The notes under the pieces are model-generated. The model was not told the origin of the DNA, did no database searches, and saw only the letters and a program-made list of their open reading frames with translations. Positions 1 through 5,348 of a DNA stretch of 5,421 nucleotides are shown piece by piece. Position 1 is the stretch's first letter; each line of letters starts with the position of its first letter. The DNA comes from an uncultured bacterium (lineage in GTDB: Bacteria > Patescibacteriota > Minisyncoccia > Phycocordibacterales > CAIZIN01), in NCBI GenBank assembly GCA_903933085.1, contig CAIZIN010000093.1:1-5421 (forward strand). The letters run 5' to 3'. The translations under genes and the position numbers were made by a program.

Positions 1-70
1 GGTAATAAAAATTTCATATCAAAATTATATCAACAATGTGACTAATGCACTAACCATAAAACATTATTGT

Positions 71-79
71 TGTGGATAA
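71..79 (-). other. Single DnaA-box-like 9-mer
   Basis: TTATCCACA on the minus strand is a perfect match to the E. coli consensus DnaA box. It is alone: no second box, AT-rich repeat array or dnaA/dnaN gene is visible, so it is not evidence for an origin. It lies just downstream of the cupredoxin gene. The rest of 1-86 shows no gene and no clear terminator. Confidence 0.2.
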
Positions 80-86
80 CTTATGC

Positions 87-494
87 CTAAAAATTAATTT
101 GTAATCGGTACATCCCCATACCACAAGTTCCATAAATGGTTGAGCTAGAAGTCTGAGCTGGAATTTCAAAGTCAGTAACACCAGTTGGTGGCAACATTTT
201 TTCAATGTTTAGTGAAGGAATTACAAATGCTGATGAACAGTCAAAAGTACCAGAAGTTTTCATTCGAAGTATAGTTGGCACACCAGCTTTAGCATAAATG
301 TCCTTAGGATTATACCCTCCACGTGCTGTTACTTCGATTATTTGTTTACCGTCTATAATTTGCACTGACGCCACTTTTGTATCGCTTCCAGTATCTACTG
401 TGGACGTAATGAGTTTTGGCCTTGAATTACTCGCGAAGAAAATAAGCATTACAACGAGTACGAGGGCTAAGATTATTGTTGTTTTTTGTTTCAT
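87..494 (-). CDS. Membrane-anchored cupredoxin-like (plastocyanin-domain) protein
   Basis: A 135-residue protein with an N-terminal hydrophobic segment (about residues 6-22, after MKQK) that should act as an uncleaved anchor or signal sequence. There is no lipobox cysteine. The rest reads as a small beta-rich cupredoxin domain outside the cytoplasm: GGYNP at 59-63, a KAGVP turn at 69-73, FDCSSAFVIP at 84-93 and CGMGMYR at 124-130. Plausible copper ligands are Cys86, Cys124 and Met126 or Met128. The His that follows in classical blue-copper loops is Tyr129 here, and the upstream His position seems to be Cys86, so a normal type-1 blue site is doubtful. This pattern resembles the plastocyanin-domain family often found next to HMA/TauE-type membrane proteins. 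I chose the ATG at 494; an upstream TTG at 536 would put 14 polar residues before the anchor. No clear Shine-Dalgarno sequence precedes either start. It lies 174 bp downstream of the HMA-membrane gene, on the same strand, and ends in TAG. Confidence 0.8.
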   Translation of the reverse strand: MKQKTTIILALVLVVMLIFFASNSRPKLITSTVDTGSDTKVASVQIIDGKQIIEVTARGGYNPKDIYAKAGVPTILRMKTSGTFDCSSAFVIPSLNIEKMLPPTGVTDFEIPAQTSSSTIYGTCGMGMYRLQINF

Positions 495-562
495 ATATTT
501 TGTTGAGTAATGAGTAATGAGTCGACTCAAAAACAAGAAGTGTATTCACGACTATGTTTTGT

Positions 563-606
563 GTCGTCCTCGAAGGTCGACTGAAAGGAGAGCTATCGGG
601 GATCCA
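563..606. repeat. Dispersed palindromic repeat, long-loop copy
   Basis: Read in reverse complement it starts TGGATCCCCGA and ends TCGAGGACGAC. The 8-bp arms at 566-573 and 596-603 pair with two G-T wobbles around a 22-bp loop. The ends match the other repeat copies in this window; the loop is much longer than their 4-5 bp. It faces the copy at 625-650 in the opposite orientation, so both lie in the gap between the HMA-membrane gene and the cupredoxin gene. Confidence 0.6.
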
Positions 607-624
607 AGTCCGAATCTTGCAGAC

Positions 625-650
625 TGGATTCCGGCCTCCGCCGGAATGAC
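625..650. repeat. Dispersed palindromic repeat, short-loop copy
   Basis: It begins TGGATTCCGGC and ends GCCGGAATGAC. Perfect 8-bp arms (628-635 and 640-647) enclose a CTCC loop. This is the clearest member of the family. On the minus strand it lies 18-43 bp downstream of the HMA-membrane gene stop codon. There is no T-run after it on either strand, so it is not an intrinsic terminator. Confidence 0.8.
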
Positions 651-668
651 AAACGTTTAGATTATTTG

Positions 669-1724
669 TTATATGTTAATAAATGGTGCAATGACCCCTT
701 TGGCCACCAACCCATTAAGGATAGTAAAGAGTCCAAATGCAATTACAAGTATCCCAGCAGATTTGAAGAAAACACTTGAGAACTTCCCTTTTCCAAATCG
801 CACTGAAGTAAAGCTAATTAATGCTAACACAGGAAGAGTGCCGAGTGCAAAGAGTGTCATTGTAAGGGCGCCAGTCATAAAATTACCAGTTGATAGACTG
901 TATATTTGCATCGACTGAGTAAAACCACACGGAAGGAAAAATGTTGTCATACCTACAAGAAATGGCGCAAGTCCAAACTCTAAATTCTTTGCAGTGTGAG
1001 CGCCAAGTGCAAATTTCTTTGGCATATGAAATTGTAATTTCTTTGCCCAAGGAAAGACCTCTAAAAGATTCAAGCCCAACCCAAGCATAACAAGACCAAC
1101 AAGAAGACTTAATACAAAAGTTGCAGTCACGCTCAAAGTAAACGCTGACCCGATTGCACCAATAATTCCTCCAAACACAAAGAATGAAATTAGTCTTCCT
1201 GCATGGAATAATATTTGAGGTTTCGCTTTTTCACCTTGCTTTGCAAAGTTTGCAGAAACAGAAAGCAAAAGTCCGCCAACAACTGCAAGGCAAGATGACA
1301 CTGAGGCAATTAACCCAATTCCAAACGCGACTGGATAACTAACTTTTTCAGCCGTAATCAAATTCACTAACCCAATTTTTTGTAAAAATACAAAAACGGC
1401 AATGACGACTAATGCAATCGGTATTGCATACGTAAAGTCTCCCCAAATTGCAATATGTTTTTGCTTTTCAACAGAAAGAGTATAGCCATCCTTTTTCAAA
1501 AGAGCCGAAAGTTCTAAAGCTAGTGCATTGTCATCCTCGCAAATGCGGGGATCCAGGCTTGAGTTTTCACTTATTTCAATTTCCACTACGTGAGTATTTG
1601 AATTAACAGAAACACTCTTCATATAAGAAACCTCGGAAAGAGTGTGCTCAATAAGCATTGCACAAGCTTTGCAGTGCATTCCGTGAGCATGGAGCGTATA
1701 TTTTTTAGTTTGTATATTTTCCAT
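669..1724 (-). CDS. HMA domain fused to TauE/SafE- or DsbD-like membrane protein
   Basis: A 351-residue protein. Residues about 8-85 form a heavy-metal-associated domain with the metal loop GMHCKAC (Cys18, Cys21). Residues about 96-345 form a membrane domain with roughly six or seven hydrophobic helices (about 98-115, 131-157, 175-198, 202-222, 250-272, 281-305, 318-340). Two intramembrane cysteines sit in family-like positions: Cys145 in SSCLAVVGG and Cys266 in FLPCGFTQ. This matches the COG2836 / 'cytochrome c biogenesis transmembrane region' group linked to copper handling; whether it moves copper or reducing equivalents cannot be told from sequence. The ATG is 2 bp after the copA stop codon, so the two are translationally linked. 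Residues 57-65 are encoded by a palindromic repeat (1530-1557) inserted in frame within the HMA domain, between the VVEIEI strand and the ALALELSALL helix. This adds an extra Cys62. The stop codon is TAA. Confidence 0.85.
   Translation of the reverse strand: MENIQTKKYTLHAHGMHCKACAMLIEHTLSEVSYMKSVSVNSNTHVVEIEISENSSLDPRICEDDNALALELSALLKKDGYTLSVEKQKHIAIWGDFTYAIPIALVVIAVFVFLQKIGLVNLITAEKVSYPVAFGIGLIASVSSCLAVVGGLLLSVSANFAKQGEKAKPQILFHAGRLISFFVFGGIIGAIGSAFTLSVTATFVLSLLVGLVMLGLGLNLLEVFPWAKKLQFHMPKKFALGAHTAKNLEFGLAPFLVGMTTFFLPCGFTQSMQIYSLSTGNFMTGALTMTLFALGTLPVLALISFTSVRFGKGKFSSVFFKSAGILVIAFGLFTILNGLVAKGVIAPFINI
1530..1557 (-). repeat. Palindromic repeat inside a coding sequence
   Basis: Read on the minus strand it starts CCTGGATCCCCGC and ends GCGAGGATGAC. 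The 8-bp arms (1533-1540, 1545-1552) pair with one G-T wobble around a 4-bp loop, the same geometry as the copy at 625-650. It is read in frame within the HMA domain of the HMA-membrane gene and encodes LDPRICEDD (residues 57-65), without shifting the frame or adding a stop codon. Confidence 0.75.
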
Positions 1725-1726
1725 AT

Positions 1727-3985
1727 TTACTTTAGTCTTTTAGTTTTTAAACGTAACGAATTTGTTACAACCGACACACTACTTCCTGCCATTGCCACAC
1801 CGGCAAATACAGGACTAAGAAGAATTCCCCATATTGGATAAAATACACCAGCAGCCAAAGGTATTCCTGCAACGTTATAAAAGAATGCCCAAAAAAGATT
1901 TTGTTTAATTGTGCGCATTGTAGCTTTTGAAAGCGATATAGCGTCTGCAAGTTTTCGAATATCCCCTTGAAGCAAAGTTATCCCAGCCGACTCTATTGCG
2001 ACATCTGTACCCGTTGCCATTGCAATGCCCACATCAGCTTGAACAAGTGCCGGGGCATCATTTACCCCATCTCCAACCATTGCCACCTTCCTCCCCTGAC
2101 TCTGAAGCTCTTTAATTTTATTTGCTTTATCTTGAGGTAAAACTTCAGCAATAACCTCATCAATTCCAGCTTCTTTTGCGATATAATTTGCAGCTCGAGC
2201 ATTATCTCCTGTAAGCATTACGGTTTTTATATTTTGTGAATTAAGCCTCTTTATTGTTTCAGCGACACCTTCTTTAATTGTGTCTGAAAGTGCAATAACA
2301 CCAAGAACAACATCCCCCTTCTTAACTACAACTACAGTCTTACCCTCACTTTCAAGTTTTGAAATGTGTTCATTATTTTTTTCTTGAGCATCTGGCTTTG
2401 ATACAGATATTGATTCCCCTAAGATATTCCCGATCACACCAACGCCCTCTAAAGCTTTAAAGCCTTCTGCTTTTTCTATTGTGATATTTTCTGATTTAGC
2501 TTTATCCACAATAGCTTGTGCAAGTGGATGCTCAGATAGAAATTCTATACTTGCAGAAAATTTAAGTAATTCAGAGGTCTTTGTATTCTCATTAAACATA
2601 ACAATGTCCGTAACTGAAGGCTGGCCTTTTGTAATTGTCCCCGTCTTATCAAACACAACAGTGTTAACACTACTTAGTTTTTGCAAACTCTCTGCATCTT
2701 TGATTAATATTCCCCGTTCAGCACCTTTTCCCACGCCCACAATAATAGCTGTTGGCGTTGCAAGCCCTAGAGCACAAGGGCAAGCAATTACTAGCACTCC
2801 AACAAAAGCAAGAAGTCCATATGAAAGAGCACTTGAAAAACCAATTGCTGGAATTCCAAATCCAAGCCATGCAACAAGGGCAACAACAGATATCACAAGT
2901 ACAATTGGAACAAATACTGAAGAAATTTTATCAGCAAGAGCTTGAATAGGTGCCTTTGAACCTTGGGCTTCTTCCACCATCTCAATTATTTTAGCAAGCA
3001 TTGTATCAGATCCTACTTGTGTTGCTTTCATCAAAAAACTACCTTGCTTATTTATCGTTCCACCAATCACAAGGTCATTAACTTTTTTATCAACAGGAAC
3101 CGACTCACCAGTAATCATCGATTCATCAATAGAAGAAACACCATCGGTAATTTCTCCGTCAACAGCAATCTTCATACCCGGTTTTACACGGAGAATGTCC
3201 CCAAGCACCACCTGATCAATAGGTATTTCAATTTCTATACCACCACGCAAGACAATAGCAGTCTTCGCTTGTAAGTGCATTAATTTTTTTATAGCCTCTC
3301 CTGTTTTAGCCTTAGAATTTGATTCTAAATATTTACCAAGAGTTATCAAAGCAATCACAACAATAGTGACATCATAATAAGTAATGCCAGTATTTAGATA
3401 TGGTTTCAGGACATTTTCAAATGCCGTAACAATAAAACTATATAAAAAAGCCGTAAAAGTACCAATACCAATCAAAGTGTCCATATTTGCGACACCTGTG
3501 CGAATAAACCTCCAAACACCTTTCAGGTAAGGTAGTCCTATTATAAAAAGAGTATAAGTTGCAAGTATTGGCATCAAATGATGCATAAAAGTTTTTACAA
3601 TTTCTGACATCTCAGGCAACAATGAAACAGGAGGTAAAGATAAAATATCCCAAAACATGAACACAGCACTTATAAAGGCAAAAGAAAGACCTAAAATTAA
3701 ATTTTTCTTTAAAATATCTAATTCCGTTTTATCATTATTTACTTCCATTTTATTATGAATATGATCTATTGGTTTTTTTTCTTGAATTAATTCATAACCG
3801 AATGGCTTTACGGAACCTGAAAGTCTTTTTATATCAGTAAGTTTTTCATCAAATTCAATCCTAACTTTTTCAGTTCCAAAATTTACAGACACATTCCTAA
3901 CACCTGAATCTTTTTTAATAGTTTTTTCTATAAGCGAAACACATGAGGCACAATGTATTCCTTTTACAATAAGAGTCACCTTCAT
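1727..3985 (-). CDS. copA: Cu(I)-exporting P1B-1-type ATPase
   Basis: A complete 752-residue copper pump of the inner membrane. It has a single N-terminal HMA domain (about 1-68, metal loop GIHCASC with Cys12 and Cys15), then a short His-containing linker (DHIH, 74-77). Eight membrane helices are visible at about 92-112, 131-152, 168-188, 201-219, 355-377, 385-405, 693-715 and 717-737. All P-type ATPase signatures are intact: TGES 292-295 (actuator), CPC 402-404 (transmembrane Cu site), DKTGT 446-450 (phosphorylated Asp446), HP 486-487 (nucleotide binding), TGDN 592-595 and GDGVND 638-643. YN at 703-704 and MAGSS at 732-736 complete the Cu(I)-selective set, which argues against Zn/Cd or Co specificity. 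Length is normal for the one-HMA form. The start ATG lies 1 bp after the csoR stop codon, so expression should be coupled to the repressor. No strong Shine-Dalgarno sequence is seen. The stop codon is TAA. Confidence 0.97.
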   Translation of the reverse strand: MKVTLIVKGIHCASCVSLIEKTIKKDSGVRNVSVNFGTEKVRIEFDEKLTDIKRLSGSVKPFGYELIQEKKPIDHIHNKMEVNNDKTELDILKKNLILGLSFAFISAVFMFWDILSLPPVSLLPEMSEIVKTFMHHLMPILATYTLFIIGLPYLKGVWRFIRTGVANMDTLIGIGTFTAFLYSFIVTAFENVLKPYLNTGITYYDVTIVVIALITLGKYLESNSKAKTGEAIKKLMHLQAKTAIVLRGGIEIEIPIDQVVLGDILRVKPGMKIAVDGEITDGVSSIDESMITGESVPVDKKVNDLVIGGTINKQGSFLMKATQVGSDTMLAKIIEMVEEAQGSKAPIQALADKISSVFVPIVLVISVVALVAWLGFGIPAIGFSSALSYGLLAFVGVLVIACPCALGLATPTAIIVGVGKGAERGILIKDAESLQKLSSVNTVVFDKTGTITKGQPSVTDIVMFNENTKTSELLKFSASIEFLSEHPLAQAIVDKAKSENITIEKAEGFKALEGVGVIGNILGESISVSKPDAQEKNNEHISKLESEGKTVVVVKKGDVVLGVIALSDTIKEGVAETIKRLNSQNIKTVMLTGDNARAANYIAKEAGIDEVIAEVLPQDKANKIKELQSQGRKVAMVGDGVNDAPALVQADVGIAMATGTDVAIESAGITLLQGDIRKLADAISLSKATMRTIKQNLFWAFFYNVAGIPLAAGVFYPIWGILLSPVFAGVAMAGSSVSVVTNSLRLKTKRLK

Positions 3986-3986
3986 A

Positions 3987-4250
3987 TTATTTACGCTTTA
4001 ATTGATAAACTTTTAATATTTCTTCAATTGCCGTCTTTTCTTTTCCTTTTTGTATTTGATGAATTACACAAGTACCTAAGTGATTTTCCATAAGAACATC
4101 TTCAACACCAGAAAGCGCCTGCTTTACCGCTGAGGTTTGAGTGATTATATCAATGCAATATTCATCTTTTAAAATCATATCCTGTAAACCACGAACTTGC
4201 CCTTCGATAATTTTTAGTCGTCGAATTAATTTTTCATTTATCTTATTCAT
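3987..4250 (-). CDS. csoR: Copper-sensing transcriptional repressor, CsoR family
   Basis: An 87-residue all-helical repressor, full length for the CsoR/RcnR family (DUF156). The family core RRLKIIEGQVRGLQDMI is present at residues 10-26. The Cu(I) ligand set is intact: Cys32 in EYCID, then His57 and Cys61 in NHLGTC. The second-shell pair known from Mycobacterium tuberculosis CsoR is also present as Tyr31 and Glu77. A Cys at the first ligand position, with the His-x3-Cys spacing, fits copper rather than nickel sensing. I place the start at the ATG at 4250. An in-frame ATG at 4262 would add MLIV, but it lies inside the predicted -10 box and operator, so it should be upstream of the transcript if the promoter at 4258-4287 is used. 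Without Cu it should bind the palindrome at 4257-4281 and repress itself, copA and the genes behind it. The stop codon is TAA. Confidence 0.95.
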   Translation of the reverse strand: MNKINEKLIRRLKIIEGQVRGLQDMILKDEYCIDIITQTSAVKQALSGVEDVLMENHLGTCVIHQIQKGKEKTAIEEILKVYQLKRK

Positions 4251-4256
4251 AACAAT

Positions 4257-4281
4257 AAGCATACCCCCTAGGGGTATGCTT
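4257..4281 (-). promoter_or_regulatory. CsoR operator palindrome
   Basis: A perfect inverted repeat with two 11-bp arms (AAGCATACCCC and GGGGTATGCTT) around a 3-bp CTA spacer. The TACCCC...GGGGTA core is the form expected of a CsoR-family operator, and it lies directly upstream of a csoR gene. It fills the spacer of the predicted promoter and overlaps its -10 box, so bound CsoR would block RNA polymerase. Confidence 0.88.
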
Positions 4282-4287
4282 TGTCAA
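4258..4287 (-). promoter_or_regulatory. Predicted promoter of the copper operon
   Basis: Read on the minus strand, a perfect TTGACA -35 box (4287-4282) is followed by an 18-bp spacer and a TATGCT -10 box (4263-4258, 4 of 6 matches to TATAAT). The spacer is almost entirely the CsoR palindrome. Transcription would begin at about 4252-4250, that is, at or just before the csoR ATG at 4250, giving a leaderless or nearly leaderless mRNA. The -10 box is weak, as is common in repressor-controlled promoters. Confidence 0.55.
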
Positions 4288-4528
4288 GTAATAATAAACA
4301 ATAATTATATTTTACTCAACCGCTGTTGCGGAGATTTAGGTTTGGGGGATAGAAAAGAACGCAAGGAGGAATGCGAAGAATAGAATCTTTTTTGTTTTGT
4401 TGAAACTAAAGATCATTTGGAATTATGTTATGTATTTTAACATAGTTTGTTAGATTATTTGTATTGAAAGGGGGTGGGGATAACTTTTTTGGGGAGGTTA
4501 TTTTAATTTTTGTGTTTTTTGTATTGTT
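4288..4528. other. Intergenic region with no convincing gene
   Basis: This is the upstream flank of the copper operon, on the side away from csoR. I see no ORF with coding character. An AAGGAGGA at 4363-4370 lies directly against an ATG at 4371, but that frame ends after 10 codons. A weak AT-rich hairpin is present at 4424-4444 (7-bp arms), and a G-rich stretch at 4470-4497. On the plus strand, TTGTCA (4281-4286) and TATATT (4306-4311) could form a poor divergent promoter with a 19-bp spacer. Confidence 0.5.
4291..4319 (-). promoter_or_regulatory. Alternative upstream promoter for csoR
   Basis: TTGAGT (4319-4314) and TATTAT (4296-4291) are 17 bp apart on the minus strand. If used, the transcript would start near 4284, the operator would lie just inside the transcript, and the GGGGG run at 4268-4264 could serve as a poor ribosome-binding site. 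The region is very AT-rich, so a chance match is possible. The promoter with TTGACA is preferred. Confidence 0.22.
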
Positions 4529-4548
4529 GTTTCGGCGAAGGCTGGAAT
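4529..4548. repeat. Degenerate copy of the dispersed palindrome
   Basis: The core TTCGGCGAAGGCTGGAAT resembles the inverted half of the repeat seen at 625-650, with several mismatches in the arms. It lies 7 bp before the better copy at 4556-4582. It is probably a decayed copy. Confidence 0.4.
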
Positions 4549-4555
4549 GAATTCA

Positions 4556-4582
4556 TGGATTCTCGATCGGGTCGAGAATGAC
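4556..4582. repeat. Dispersed palindromic repeat copy
   Basis: It begins TGGATTCTCGA and ends TCGAGAATGAC. Perfect 8-bp arms (4559-4566 and 4572-4579) enclose a 5-bp loop, TCGGG. It has the same ends and stem length as the copies at 625-650 and 1530-1557, with different stem bases that still pair, so pairing rather than primary sequence is conserved. Confidence 0.75.
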
Positions 4583-4599
4583 AAGGTGAGCCAAAACTA

Positions 4600-4648
4600 A
4601 TACACACAACTGACGCTATAGCGTCAAGTGTGTGTATGTTATTTTTTT
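4600..4648 (+). terminator. Rightward intrinsic terminator-like hairpin
   Basis: A long stem: outer arms 4600-4608 and 4629-4637 (ATACACACA with TGTGTGTAT), a 2-bp mismatch, then the perfect palindrome TGACGCTATAGCGTCA (4611-4626). GTTA and a run of seven T (4642-4648) follow on the plus strand. No plus-strand gene lies upstream within the window, so what it would terminate is unclear. Confidence 0.6.
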
Positions 4649-4651
4649 GAC

Positions 4652-4690
4652 AAAAAAAACACCGTCATCGTTTTGTAAAACAATGACGGC
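4652..4690 (-). terminator. Intrinsic terminator of the NUDIX gene
   Basis: Read on the minus strand, arms 4689-4677 and 4674-4662 pair with one mismatch (7 bp CCGTCAT/ATGACGG, then 5 bp). A run of eight T (4659-4652) follows. It begins 12 bp after the NUDIX stop codon, which is the expected position and direction. Confidence 0.85.
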
Positions 4691-4701
4691 ATGTTTGATA
4701 A

Positions 4702-5154
4702 CTAGAGTTTATCCCTATACTTATCTATTGTATAAGCCAATTGAGAATGAATCGGATTTGGTAAAGTATCGAGTGTGAACCAGCCGAGTTCTTCAAATTT
4801 GTGAAGCTCTCCAATCTTGGCTAAAGTCGGATCTACAAGAACTTTAAAATCAAGTGCTATCCAATGAGTTTTTTCGCCAACATTGTTTGTACGAAAAACA
4901 TCTCGATATCCAAGAAATTCAACATCGGAAGTATTCACATCAATACAATACTCCTGTTTAATCTCTGAAATTACTGAATCCACAGCACTTTCAAAACATT
5001 CAATTCCCCCACCGCCTACATCCCAGGTACCCTGTTCATCTCGGCAGTTCACACTTCGCTTGGCCATCAAATAATTATCATTACCATCATGACAAAAGAA
5101 CACGACGCAATTCCCCGTATAATCTAAACCTTTTCTAAATTGTTGATTATTCAT
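4702..5154 (-). CDS. NUDIX hydrolase family protein
   Basis: A 150-residue single-domain Nudix fold protein, normal in size. The glycine-rich entry TWDVGGGGIE (43-52) and the Nudix box (about 49-71) are recognisable. Against the consensus GX5EX7REUXEEXGU, the first Glu (Glu55), Glu64 and Glu68 are kept. The Arg is Ser63, the first Glu of the EE pair is Gln67, and the Gly is Cys70. The EYC variant looks familiar from Parcubacterial Nudix proteins; the Ser and Gln changes may weaken metal binding or catalysis. Family members hydrolyse nucleoside diphosphates linked to another group; the substrate cannot be assigned. The C-terminal part (FEELGWFTLDTLP, 120-132) is the usual Nudix ending. It is transcribed alone, has its own terminator, and is probably unrelated to the copper genes. 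A weak TTAGGT precedes the ATG by about 8 bp. The stop codon is TAG. Confidence 0.88.
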   Translation of the reverse strand: MNNQQFRKGLDYTGNCVVFFCHDGNDNYLMAKRSVNCRDEQGTWDVGGGGIECFESAVDSVISEIKQEYCIDVNTSDVEFLGYRDVFRTNNVGEKTHWIALDFKVLVDPTLAKIGELHKFEELGWFTLDTLPNPIHSQLAYTIDKYRDKL

Positions 5155-5201
5155 AATTTAAACCTAAGATTAGCATTTTTATTCCAACAAACAAGCGGTG
5201 T

Positions 5202-5311
5202 GTGAGTGAGTACTAATACATAATTTTCTGCTGAAAATTTGTACTAGCCCGACTCGCGCCGTCGCGCTCCGTCTTTTGAATTGCATACCTATGCAATTCA
5301 AACTCACTCAC
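5202..5311. repeat. 110-bp segment bounded by 10-bp inverted repeats
   Basis: GTGAGTGAGT (5202-5211) and ACTCACTCAC (5302-5311) are perfect inverted repeats. Inside lie a hairpin at 5222-5239 (7-bp arms, TGCT loop) and a perfect inverted repeat at 5275-5302. No ORF lies inside. It could be a small non-autonomous element or simply a structured intergenic region; no target-site duplication is evident. Confidence 0.35.
5275..5302. repeat. Perfect 13-bp inverted repeat
   Basis: TTTGAATTGCATA (5275-5287) and its exact complement (5290-5302) are separated only by CC. There is no T-run after it, so it is not a typical intrinsic terminator. With a 2-bp spacer it is more like a protein-binding dyad or a cruciform-forming repeat. 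Its right arm overlaps the boundary repeat at 5302-5311 by one base. Confidence 0.7.
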
Positions 5312-5348
5312 GACATCCGAGTGTAGTTGCGAACAAAAGGTAAATACC

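Noticed and set aside
71..79. Replication origin at a consensus DnaA box
   Set aside because: A single box with no cluster, no AT-rich unwinding repeats and no replication genes.
495..536. Upstream TTG start extending the cupredoxin protein by 14 residues
   Set aside because: It would place polar and charged residues before the anchor, and the DNA there is a direct repeat plus palindrome. The ATG at 494 gives a normal signal-anchor N-terminus.
2752..2949. Glutamine-rich plus-strand reading frame
   Set aside because: It is antisense to the conserved core of copA and its composition follows from the opposite strand.
4141..4383. 80-residue plus-strand reading frame
   Set aside because: Its first half is antisense to csoR and the operator; its remaining part is low-complexity intergenic DNA.
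4371..4403. Ten-codon frame behind AAGGAGGA
   Set aside because: The Shine-Dalgarno sequence is only 1-2 bases from the ATG and the peptide has no sign of selection.
4470..4497. G-rich tract as a G-quadruplex
   Set aside because: Only three runs of four or more G, with an 11-base gap; a stable four-tract structure is not supported.
4547..4600. 17-codon plus-strand frame ending at the hairpin at 4600
   Set aside because: Most of it is repeat sequence (4556-4582), so it is better explained by the palindrome.
87..5154. Recoded TGA (glycine) genetic code as in some CPR lineages
   Set aside because: No gene ends in TGA, but none contains an in-frame TGA either although glycine is frequent, so the standard bacterial code is enough.
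5275..5302. Intrinsic terminator
   Set aside because: The arms are AT-rich, the spacer is 2 bp and no T-run follows on either strand.
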